DNA of 64,000 bases from Cellulomonas sp. ES6 (GTDB taxonomy: Bacteria; Actinomycetota; Actinomycetes; Actinomycetales; Cellulomonadaceae). This document shows positions 16,510 to 24,212 of the stretch, in pieces. The stretch lies in NCBI RefSeq assembly GCF_030053835.1, contig NZ_CP125655.1, positions 806,001 through 870,000 on the forward strand, written 5' to 3'. Made by a program: the position numbers and the translations under genes. Numbering within the stretch: the first letter of the stretch is position 1; every line of letters begins with the position of its first letter. A model generated the notes under the pieces. The model was not told the DNA's origin. It made no database searches and saw nothing but the letters and a program-made list of their open reading frames with translations.

Positions 16510-18486
16510 ATGACCCGCAGCGGCATCGACACCTCGGCCTTCGACCCCGCGGTGCGCCCGCAGGACGACCTCTACGCGTACGTCAACGGCCGCTGGGTGG
16601 CGGAGCACGTGATCCCCGCCGACCGCGCCATGGACGGGTCGTTCCGCGCGCTGCACGACCAGGCGGAGGAGCAGGTCCGGGACATCATCGTGGAGGCCGG
16701 CGGGGTGCCGGACGCCACGGGTGTGCAGGCGCAGATCGGCGCGCTCTACGCGAGCTTCATGGACACCGACGCCGTCGAGGCCGCCGGGACCGCGCCGCTG
16801 CGCCCCGACCTGGACGCGATCGCCGCGGCCACCACCCGGGAGGAGCTCACCGGCGTGCTGGGGTCGCTGCAGCGCACCGGCGCCGCCGGGGCCACCGTCT
16901 TCTGGGTGGACAACGACGCGAAGGACCCGGAGCGGTACGTCGTCTACCTGCACCAGTCCGGGCTGGGGCTCCCCGACGAGTCGTACTACCGCGACGAGCA
17001 GTACGCCGCGGTGCTGGCCGCGTACCGCCCGCACGTCGCGCGGATGCTGCGGCTCGGGGGCTGGGCCGCGGACGAGGCGGCCGCGGACGAGGCCGCGGGG
17101 CGCGTCGTCGCGCTCGAGACGCAGCTCGCCGCCGGCCACTGGGACGTCGTCAAGGACCGTGACGCCGACCTGACGTACAACCCGACGACGCTCGCGGAGC
17201 TCGCGACCGCCGCGCCCGGCTTCGACTGGGACGCGTGGGTGCGGGCGCTCGGCGCACCGCAGGGCGCCCTGGACGCGCTGGTCGTCCGCGAGCCGTCGTT
17301 CGCGGCCGCCTTCGCGGAGCTGTGGGCGTCCGAGCCGGTCGAGTCGTGGCAGGCGTGGCTCGCGTACCACGCGACCACCGCGCGGGCGCCGTACCTGTCG
17401 TCGGAGCTGGTCGAGGCGAACTTCGACTTCCACGGCCGCACCCTCACCGGCGCGCAGGAGCTGCGGGACCGCTGGAAGCGCGGCGTGTCCCTGGTGCAGG
17501 GCGTGCTCGGCGAGGCCGTCGGCGAGGTGTACGTCGCCCGGCACTTCCCGCCCTCCCACAAGGAGCGGATGGAGCAGCTGGTCGCGAACCTCGTCGAGGC
17601 GTACCGCGAGTCGATCACCGGGCTCGACTGGATGGGCGAGGAGACGAAGGCCAAGGCGCTCGCGAAGCTCGACGCCTTCACGCCGAAGATCGGCTACCCC
17701 GTGAAGTGGCGCGACTACTCGGGACTCGACCTGCGCGCGGACGACCTCGTCGGCAACGTGCGCCGGGCGTCCGCGTTCGAGCAGGACTTCGAGCTGCGCA
17801 AGATCGGCCGGCCGATCGACCGCGACGAGTGGTTCATGACGCCGCAGACCGTGAACGCGTACTACAACCCCGGCATGAACGAGATCGTGTTCCCCGCCGC
17901 GATCCTGCAGCCGCCGTTCTTCGACGCCGACGCGGACGACGCGGTCAACTACGGCGGCATCGGCGCGGTGATCGGCCACGAGATCGGCCACGGGTTCGAC
18001 GACCAGGGCTCGAAGTACGACGGCCAGGGCCGCCTCGAGGACTGGTGGACCGAGACGGACCGGGCGGAGTTCGAGAAGCGCACGGCCGCGCTGGTCGCGC
18101 AGTACGACGGCTTCTCGCCCTCCCAGCTCCACGGGTCGCACCACGTCAACGGCGCCCTGACGATCGGCGAGAACATCGGCGACCTCGGCGGGCTGTCCAT
18201 CGCGCTGCGGGCGTACCGGATCGCGCTCGGCCGGCCGCTGGACGAGGCGCCGGTGGTCGACGGGCTGACCGGGGTGCAGCGGGTGTTCCTCGGCTGGGCG
18301 CAGGTGTGGCGCGCCAAGGGCCGCGACGAGGAGATCATCCGCCGCCTCGCGACCGACCCGCACTCCCCCGACGAGGTCCGCTGCAACGCCGTGGTGCGCA
18401 ACGTCGACGAGTTCGCCGAGGCGTTCGACCTGCAGCCCGGCGACGGCCTCTACCTCGCGCCGGAGCAGCGCGTCCGGATCTGGTGA
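16510..18486 (+). CDS. M13-family zinc metallopeptidase (PepO/neprilysin-like)
   Basis: A 658-residue peptidase with the usual M13 two-domain length. Seen: N-terminal DDLYAYVNGRWV, the conserved NAYYNPGMNEIVFPA, zinc site HEIGH at 490-494 (His490, Glu491, His494) and the third ligand Glu554 in GENIGDLGG. No signal peptide or membrane anchor is visible, so this is a cytoplasmic PepO-like form that would trim oligopeptides. The next gene's GTG overlaps its stop. Confidence 0.93.
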   Translation: MTRSGIDTSAFDPAVRPQDDLYAYVNGRWVAEHVIPADRAMDGSFRALHDQAEEQVRDIIVEAGGVPDATGVQAQIGALYASFMDTDAVEAAGTAPLRPDLDAIAAATTREELTGVLGSLQRTGAAGATVFWVDNDAKDPERYVVYLHQSGLGLPDESYYRDEQYAAVLAAYRPHVARMLRLGGWAADEAAADEAAGRVVALETQLAAGHWDVVKDRDADLTYNPTTLAELATAAPGFDWDAWVRALGAPQGALDALVVREPSFAAAFAELWASEPVESWQAWLAYHATTARAPYLSSELVEANFDFHGRTLTGAQELRDRWKRGVSLVQGVLGEAVGEVYVARHFPPSHKERMEQLVANLVEAYRESITGLDWMGEETKAKALAKLDAFTPKIGYPVKWRDYSGLDLRADDLVGNVRRASAFEQDFELRKIGRPIDRDEWFMTPQTVNAYYNPGMNEIVFPAAILQPPFFDADADDAVNYGGIGAVIGHEIGHGFDDQGSKYDGQGRLEDWWTETDRAEFEKRTAALVAQYDGFSPSQLHGSHHVNGALTIGENIGDLGGLSIALRAYRIALGRPLDEAPVVDGLTGVQRVFLGWAQVWRAKGRDEEIIRRLATDPHSPDEVRCNAVVRNVDEFAEAFDLQPGDGLYLAPEQRVRIW

Positions 18487-19463
18487 CGGGCGTCGTCCCC
18501 GGGGCCGGCACGCCGCCGGCCCCGGTCCCCGGCGCGCCCGCGCACGGCCCGGCCGTGACCACCGGCACCGCCGACGTGCCCGACGCCGGCCCGCTGCTCC
18601 GGTCGCCCGGGCGTCGCCGCGTGCTCCAGGCGATGGGTCTCATCGCGCTGGGCTCGCTGGGCATCCAGACGTCGTCCGCGCTGTCGGCGGGCCTGTTCGG
18701 GGCGCTCGGCCCGGCGTCGGTCAGCTCGCTGCGCCTGGCGCTGGCCGCGGCCGTGCTGCTGGTCGTGCTCCGGCCGCGGCTGCGCGGGCGGTCGCGCACC
18801 CAGTGGGCGGGCATCGTCGTGTACGGCGTCGCGATGGCGGCGATGAACCTCAGCCTGTACGCGGCGATCGACCGGATCCCGCTCGGGGTCGCGGTCACGC
18901 TCGAGTTCCTCGGTCCGTGCGCGGTGGCGCTGCTCGCGTCCCGGCACCTCCGGGAGGGGCTGTGCGCCGTCGCGGCGCTGGTCGGCGTCGGTCTCATCTC
19001 CGGGCCCGGCGGGGCGTTCGACCTGGCGGGCTACGCGTTCGCCCTGGCCGCCGCCGTGTTCTTCGCGCTGTACACCGTGTTCGCGGACCGGGTGGGCAAG
19101 GCCGACGACGGGCTGTCCGGCCTGGCGCTGTCCGTCACGGTCGCCGCGCTGGTCGCCCTGCCGTGGGGCGCCGGCCGGGTCGCCGAGGTCACGGCCGGCC
19201 AGTGGGGCGTCCTCGCGGCGTCCGCGGTGATCGGCGTCGTCGTGCCCTACAGCGTCGACACGGTCGCGGCGCGCCTCACGTCGGCCCGGGTGGTCGGCAC
19301 GCTGTTCAGCATCGACCCCGCGATGGGCGCGCTCGTGGCCCTGGTCGTGCTCGGCCAGAGCACCGGCCCGGCGGCGGTCGCCGGCATCGCGGTGGTGTCC
19401 CTCGCGGGCGCCCTCCTGGTCGCGGTCTCCGGCCGCGACCGCCACCCCGCCCCGACCCCCTGA
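18483..19463 (+). CDS. EamA-family transporter (RhtA-like amino-acid/metabolite exporter)
   Basis: About ten hydrophobic segments in two EamA repeats. Seen: SVSSLRLALAAAVLLVVLRP in repeat 1, GVAVTLEFLGPCAVALL (RhtA-like), and the second repeat from about FALAAAVFFALYTVFADRVG. GTG 18483 overlaps the peptidase stop and gives 326 residues; GTG 18555 gives 302 and removes a Pro/Gly-rich start with no homology I recognise, so the true start is uncertain. RhtA proteins export threonine and homoserine; the substrate here is not known. Confidence 0.85.
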   Translation: MTGVVPGAGTPPAPVPGAPAHGPAVTTGTADVPDAGPLLRSPGRRRVLQAMGLIALGSLGIQTSSALSAGLFGALGPASVSSLRLALAAAVLLVVLRPRLRGRSRTQWAGIVVYGVAMAAMNLSLYAAIDRIPLGVAVTLEFLGPCAVALLASRHLREGLCAVAALVGVGLISGPGGAFDLAGYAFALAAAVFFALYTVFADRVGKADDGLSGLALSVTVAALVALPWGAGRVAEVTAGQWGVLAASAVIGVVVPYSVDTVAARLTSARVVGTLFSIDPAMGALVALVVLGQSTGPAAVAGIAVVSLAGALLVAVSGRDRHPAPTP

Positions 19464-19479
19464 CCCCGTCCCCGCTCCC

Positions 19480-19556
19480 CCGGCGAGTTCGGCAGTCCGA
19501 GGCGAGGTCGGCACCTGGAGCTGCCGACCTCGTCACCGGAGTGCCGAACTCGCCGG
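19480..19556. repeat. Nested inverted repeat of four GGCGAG(T/G)TCGGCA elements
   Basis: Outer arms are 15 bp and perfect (19480-19494 with 19542-19556, CCGGCGAGTTCGGCA). Inner arms are 11 bp and perfect (19503-19513 with 19522-19532, CGAGGTCGGCA). Outer and inner elements are near copies of each other, so the block is two direct plus two inverted copies of one 13-mer. It sits between convergent genes and can act as a bidirectional terminator; it also looks like a REP-type dispersed repeat. Confidence 0.75.
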
Positions 19557-19585
19557 ACGGGGCGGGCGGGGTGGCGCGGGGTGGG

Positions 19586-20137
19586 TCAGGGGAGGGTGGT
19601 CAGGGCCGCCGTCGCGACGCGGAAGCCGGTGCCCGTCTCGTCGACGACGCACGACATGCCGTTGGACGCGCTGGTGCACGTGTACGGGCCGACGGTCTGG
19701 GCGCGGCCGTAGTCGAGGACGGGGGTGTCCGCCGAGGCGACCGCGGGGCCGGGGCCGTCGACGCACGGGGTCGTGACGCCGTCCGCGGTGTTGAGGACGA
19801 TCACGTGGCCGGTGGTGCCGGTGCAGCCCTCGGACGCCGGGACGGTGTAGCGGATGTTCGCGATGGTGCAGGTCACGCCGTCGGGCGACATCGTGCACGC
19901 GATGTTGCCGGTCGGGGACGCGAAGGACAGCGCCGTGTCGCTCGTGGCCCGGTCGGTCGCGCCGGTCGTCGCGCCCACGGTGGCGGGCGCCGAGCCGGTG
20001 GTCGGCGACGCCGCGGGGCTGTCGTCCCCGCGTCCGCCGAGCACGAGCACCGCCGTGACGACCAGCGCGAGCACGAGGACCACGTCGACCGCGACGAACG
20101 CCTTCATCCCGCGGCTCATCCCCGCGAACGCTCCCAT
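19586..20137 (-). CDS. Membrane-anchored exported protein, DUF6636-like
   Basis: A 183-residue protein of unknown function. Seen: one membrane segment near residues 13-34, a Ser/Thr/Ala/Pro-rich linker, then an extracellular domain with SFASPTGNIACTMSPDGVTC and YTCTSASNGMSCVVDETGTGF. Six Cys in the exported part could form disulfides. The FxSPxGNIxC pattern matches actinobacterial DUF6636-type secreted proteins (recalled, not searched). It starts 15 bases after the oxidoreductase gene and has GGGAGG before the ATG, so the two form an operon. Confidence 0.75.
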   Translation of the reverse strand: MGAFAGMSRGMKAFVAVDVVLVLALVVTAVLVLGGRGDDSPAASPTTGSAPATVGATTGATDRATSDTALSFASPTGNIACTMSPDGVTCTIANIRYTVPASEGCTGTTGHVIVLNTADGVTTPCVDGPGPAVASADTPVLDYGRAQTVGPYTCTSASNGMSCVVDETGTGFRVATAALTTLP

Positions 20138-20152
20138 GGTTCCCCTCCCGGG

Positions 20153-20779
20153 TCAGTCGAAGACCGGACCCTTGGTCCGGGTGCGCTTGAGCTCGTAGAA
20201 GCCGGGCACGCCGGTGACCAGCACGAACCCGTCCCAGAGCCGGCCGGCGTCCTCGCCGCGCGGCGCGGGCGTCATGACCGGCCCGAAGAACGCGGTGCCG
20301 TTGACGGCGACCACGGGCGTCCCGACCTCGTCGCCGACCAGGGCGATCGCCTCCGCGTGCGAGGCGCGCAGCTGCTCGTCGAACTCGTCGGTGTCGCCGT
20401 ACGCGACGAGGGACTGCGGGAGGCCGACCTCGTCGAGCGACTCCCGGATGACCGCCCAGGTGTCCGTCCTGCCACCGGGGTGGCGCCGCGTGCCCAGCGC
20501 GTCGTACAGCGGCTTGAGGTGCTCGGCGCCGTACAGCTCCTGGGCCGCGATCAGCACGCGGACCGCAGCCCAGGCGTCGTCCATGGCCGCCCGGTACTCC
20601 TCGGGGAGGTCGCGCCCCTCGTTCAGCACCGCGAGGCTCATGACGTGCCAGCGCACGTCCACGTCGCGCACCCGCTGCACCTCGTCCATCCACCGCGAGG
20701 TCATCCAGGCCCAGGGGCAGGCCGGGTCGAACCAGAAGTCGGCGGTGTCGCGGGTGGCGGGCGGCTGCGTGTCGGTCAC
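20153..20779 (-). CDS. DsbA-fold oxidoreductase, Rv2466c (mycothiol-dependent nitroreductase) type
   Basis: A 208-residue thioredoxin-fold protein. Seen: FWFDPACPWAWMTSRWM, which aligns with the Rv2466c active site, and a cis-Pro region VGTPVVAVNGTAFFGPV. In M. tuberculosis Rv2466c the site is CPWC; here Cys21 is kept but the second Cys is Ala24, suggesting a monothiol mechanism with mycothiol as resolving thiol (inference). The GTG at 20779 has GAGGAG about 7 bases upstream. The gap to pepN (20780-21005) holds possible promoters on both strands, none clear. Confidence 0.82.
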   Translation of the reverse strand: MTDTQPPATRDTADFWFDPACPWAWMTSRWMDEVQRVRDVDVRWHVMSLAVLNEGRDLPEEYRAAMDDAWAAVRVLIAAQELYGAEHLKPLYDALGTRRHPGGRTDTWAVIRESLDEVGLPQSLVAYGDTDEFDEQLRASHAEAIALVGDEVGTPVVAVNGTAFFGPVMTPAPRGEDAGRLWDGFVLVTGVPGFYELKRTRTKGPVFD

Positions 20780-21005
20780 GGAGGGGCTCCTCGTGGGCGG
20801 GGCTGCGGGCTGGTGCGCTGGTGCCGGGGCGCGCGGTGCCCCCGCGGGGACGGACCGGCGCGCCCCGCCATCATGCCCCGACACCCCGGGGCGCTGTCAC
20901 GCCCGGGACCGGTCGCGGCGGGCGGGGAGCCCGGCGCACGGACCCGTCCGTTGGTGGAATGATGCGGCGACGGCCGCTCACCCAACCCCACGAGGAGACC
21001 CGCGC

Positions 21006-23636
21006 GTGCCCGCAGAGAACCTGACCCGTGACGAGGCCCGCACCCGGGCCGACCTGGTGGACGTCCGGTCCTACGACGTGACGCTCGACCTGACCACGGG
21101 ACCGGCGACCTTCGCGTCGACGACCACGGTCCGGTTCACCAGCCGCGAGGCGGGGGCGAGCACGTTCCTCGACCTCATCGCGCCGGCGGTGCACCGCGTC
21201 GTCCTCAACGGCACCGAGCTGGACCCGGCCGACGTCGTCGCCGACTCGCGGATCCGCCTGGACGGCCTGGCGGAGGAGAACGTGGTCGTGGTCGAGGCCG
21301 ACTGCGCCTACATGAACACCGGCGAGGGCCTGCACCGGTTCGTGGACCCGGTGGACGACGAGGTGTACCTGTACTCGCAGTTCGAGGTCGCCGACTCCCG
21401 CCGGGTGTTCGCGGTGTTCGAGCAGCCCGACCTCAAGGCGACGTTCGCGTTCACGGTCACCGCGCCGGCGCACTGGGTCGTCGTGTCGAACTCCCCCGAG
21501 GCCGGCGCCCCGGTCCCCGTCGAGGGCGGCAGCAACCGCAACGGCGGCCGCGACGAGGGCACCGCCACCTGGACGTTCGAGCCGACGCCGCGCCTCTCGT
21601 CCTACGTCACCGCCGTCGTCGCCGGGCCGTACCACCACGAGCACGGCGAGCTGACCAGCAGCGACGGCCGGACGATCCCGCTCGGCGTCTACTGCCGCGG
21701 CTCGCTGGCGCAGCACCTGGACACCGCCAACATCCTGGACGTCACGCGGGCGGGCTTCGCGTTCTACGAGGAGCAGTTCGCGGTCCCCTACCCGTTCGCG
21801 AAGTACGACCAGCTCTTCGTCCCGGAGTTCAACGCCGGCGCGATGGAGAACGCCGGCGCGGTGACGTTCCTCGAGTCGTACGTGTTCCGGTCCAAGGTGC
21901 CGGAGGCCACGGTCGAGCGCCGAGCGGTGACGATCCTGCACGAGCTCGCGCACATGTGGTTCGGCGACCTGGTCACCATGCGCTGGTGGGACGACCTGTG
22001 GCTGAACGAGTCGTTCGCCGAGTACGCCTCGACGCTCGCGACCGCCGAGGCCACGCCGTGGACGACCGCCTGGACGACGTTCTCGTCGCTGGAGAAGGGC
22101 TGGGCGTACCGCCAGGACCAGCTCCCGTCGACGCACCCGATCGCCGCGGACATCCGCGACCTCGAGGACGTCGAGGTGAACTTCGACGGCATCACGTACG
22201 CGAAGGGCGCGAGCGTCCTCAAGCAGCTCGTCGCGTGGGTCGGCCAGGAGCAGTTCTTCGCCGGTGTCCGGCAGTACTTCCAGAAGCACGCGTGGGGCAA
22301 CACCGAGCTGCGCGACCTGCTGACCGAGCTCGAGTCGACCTCCGGCCGCGACCTGTCGGCGTGGTCGGCGCTGTGGCTGGAGCAGTCCGGCGTGACGCTG
22401 CTGCGCCCGCAGATCGCCTCGGAGACCGGTGCGGACGGCGTGGAGCGCATCACCGCGCTGGCCGTGCGCCAGGAGGTCCCCGCCACGCACCCCGTGCAGC
22501 GCCCGCACCGCCTGGTGGTCGGCGGCTACGACGTGGTGCCCGGCCCGGACGGCGGCTCGCGCCTGGAGCGCACCGTGCGCGTGGAGCTCGACGTGGACGG
22601 CGAGCTCACGCCCGTCCCGCAGCTCGTGGGCGAGCGCCGCCCCGACCTGCTGCTGCTCAACGACGAGGACCTGGCGTACGCCAAGGTCCGCCTGGACGAG
22701 CGCTCGCTCGCCACGGCGATCGCGCACCTCGGCGACTTCGGCGGGTCCCTGCCGCGGACGCTCGTGTGGGCGGCCGTCTGGGACGCGACGCGCGACGGCG
22801 AGACCCCGGCCCGCGACTACGTGGACCTGCTGCTCGGCAACATCGCGCACGAGACGGACTCGTCCGTCGTCCTGGTGCTGCTGCGCCAGCTCCACACCGC
22901 ACTCGACCTCTACGTCGCGGCCGAGCACCGGTCGGCCACCGAGGTCGCCGCCGCGGACCGCCTGTGGACCCTCGCCACCGACGCCCCCGGCGGCAGCGAC
23001 ACCCAGCTCCAGCTCGTGAAGGCGTTCGCGGCGCGGGCGTCCACGCCCGAGCAGCTCGACGCGGTCGAGGCGCTGCTGGACGGCGGCACCCGGCTGGACG
23101 GCCTGTCGATCGACACCGACCTGCGCTGGGAGCTGCTGACGTCCCTGGTCGCGGGCGGTCGTGCCGGGGCCGAGCAGATCGACGCCCAGCTCGAGGCCGA
23201 CCCCACCGCGACCGGGCAGCGCGCCGCGGCCGCCGCCCGCGCCGCCGTGCCGACCGCCGAGGCGAAGGCCGCCGCCTGGCAGGCCGTCGTCGAGTCGGAC
23301 GCGCTGCCCAACGCGCTGCAGGCGGCGACGATCGGCGGCTTCGGCCGGGTGCACGACCGCACGCTGCTGCGGCCGTACGTGGCGCCGTACTTCGAGGTGC
23401 TCGAGAAGGTCTGGGCCGAGAAGACCAACGAGATGGCGCAGAACATCGTCACGGGGCTGTACCCGACGGAGCTCGCGGACGACGCCGAGGCCGACGTGGC
23501 GGGCGCGACCGACGCGTGGCTGGCGGCACACCCGGACGCCGCGCCCGCGCTGCGCCGGCTGGTGGTCGAGGCGCGCGACGGCGTCCGCCGCACGCTCGCC
23601 GCGCAGGCCGCGGACCGCCACTACCACGAGGCCTGA
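21006..23636 (+). CDS. pepN: Aminopeptidase N (M1 family)
   Basis: An 876-residue zinc aminopeptidase that removes N-terminal residues from peptides in the cytoplasm. Seen: exopeptidase motif GAMEN at 278-282, zinc site HELAH at 312-316 and third ligand Glu335 in WLNESFAEY, then the ERAP1-like C-terminal helical domain. Length fits actinobacterial PepN. The GTG start has GAGGAGA at 20992-20998. No signal peptide. Confidence 0.95.
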   Translation: MPAENLTRDEARTRADLVDVRSYDVTLDLTTGPATFASTTTVRFTSREAGASTFLDLIAPAVHRVVLNGTELDPADVVADSRIRLDGLAEENVVVVEADCAYMNTGEGLHRFVDPVDDEVYLYSQFEVADSRRVFAVFEQPDLKATFAFTVTAPAHWVVVSNSPEAGAPVPVEGGSNRNGGRDEGTATWTFEPTPRLSSYVTAVVAGPYHHEHGELTSSDGRTIPLGVYCRGSLAQHLDTANILDVTRAGFAFYEEQFAVPYPFAKYDQLFVPEFNAGAMENAGAVTFLESYVFRSKVPEATVERRAVTILHELAHMWFGDLVTMRWWDDLWLNESFAEYASTLATAEATPWTTAWTTFSSLEKGWAYRQDQLPSTHPIAADIRDLEDVEVNFDGITYAKGASVLKQLVAWVGQEQFFAGVRQYFQKHAWGNTELRDLLTELESTSGRDLSAWSALWLEQSGVTLLRPQIASETGADGVERITALAVRQEVPATHPVQRPHRLVVGGYDVVPGPDGGSRLERTVRVELDVDGELTPVPQLVGERRPDLLLLNDEDLAYAKVRLDERSLATAIAHLGDFGGSLPRTLVWAAVWDATRDGETPARDYVDLLLGNIAHETDSSVVLVLLRQLHTALDLYVAAEHRSATEVAAADRLWTLATDAPGGSDTQLQLVKAFAARASTPEQLDAVEALLDGGTRLDGLSIDTDLRWELLTSLVAGGRAGAEQIDAQLEADPTATGQRAAAAARAAVPTAEAKAAAWQAVVESDALPNALQAATIGGFGRVHDRTLLRPYVAPYFEVLEKVWAEKTNEMAQNIVTGLYPTELADDAEADVAGATDAWLAAHPDAAPALRRLVVEARDGVRRTLAAQAADRHYHEA

Positions 23637-23644
23637 CGGGCACG

Positions 23645-23675
23645 GCGGGGGTCACCGGGTGCCGGTGACCCCCGC
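23645..23675. terminator. Bidirectional terminator between pepN and the P-loop kinase
   Basis: A perfect 14-bp stem (GCGGGGGTCACCGG and complement) with loop GTG. The left arm includes the stop codon of the convergent kinase gene. Confidence 0.7.
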
Positions 23676-24209
23676 GAGCCACCGCGTCGCCGCGCGCGGG
23701 CTGCGCAGCCGGACCACCGGCACCGTCCCGGACGCCGCGAGCGCGAGGTACTGCCGCCGGTAGGCCCCGTGCTGCGTCCACGCCCACAGCACGATGTTCT
23801 GCTCCGGGTCGCGCCGCAGGAACGAGCGCAGCGACTCGGTGTTGCCGTGGTAGACGGGCCGGCGCAGCACCGCCCGCGCGAGGGTCCGCCGCACGACCCG
23901 CGGCATGACGACGCGGCGCGGGTAGTCCAGCCAGACGATCGCGTCCACGTCGTCGGCGAGGCCCTGCCGGGCGGTCGTCCAGTTGCCGTCGACGACCCAG
24001 CCGTCCGGCGAGGCGTCGAGGAACTCCCGGAGCAGCGCGCGGCCGACCTCGGGCTCCTTCTTGACCCAGCCCGGGCCCCAGAACACCTCGTCGAGCTCGC
24101 GGTGCGGCACCCCCAGCCGGCGCGCCAGCTCCCGGGCGAACGTGGTCTTGCCCGCGCCGGAGTTGCCCACCACCCGGACGCGCCGCAGCCGCGGCTGTGC
24201 CGAGGTCAC
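23652..24209 (-). CDS. Adenylate-kinase-like P-loop NTPase ('topology modulation' type)
   Basis: A 185-residue P-loop protein. Seen: VRVVGNSGAGKTTFARELA near residues 11-29, LDEVFWGPGWVKK, and GWVVDGNWTTAR, which together mark the small kinase-like family often annotated as DNA topology modulation protein FlaR or adenylate kinase-related. Its real substrate is unknown. The GTG begins 3 bases after the malQ stop, so the genes are cotranscribed. Confidence 0.8.
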   Translation of the reverse strand: MTSAQPRLRRVRVVGNSGAGKTTFARELARRLGVPHRELDEVFWGPGWVKKEPEVGRALLREFLDASPDGWVVDGNWTTARQGLADDVDAIVWLDYPRRVVMPRVVRRTLARAVLRRPVYHGNTESLRSFLRRDPEQNIVLWAWTQHGAYRRQYLALAASGTVPVVRLRSPRAATRWLAGVTGTR

Positions 24210-24212
24210 GGG

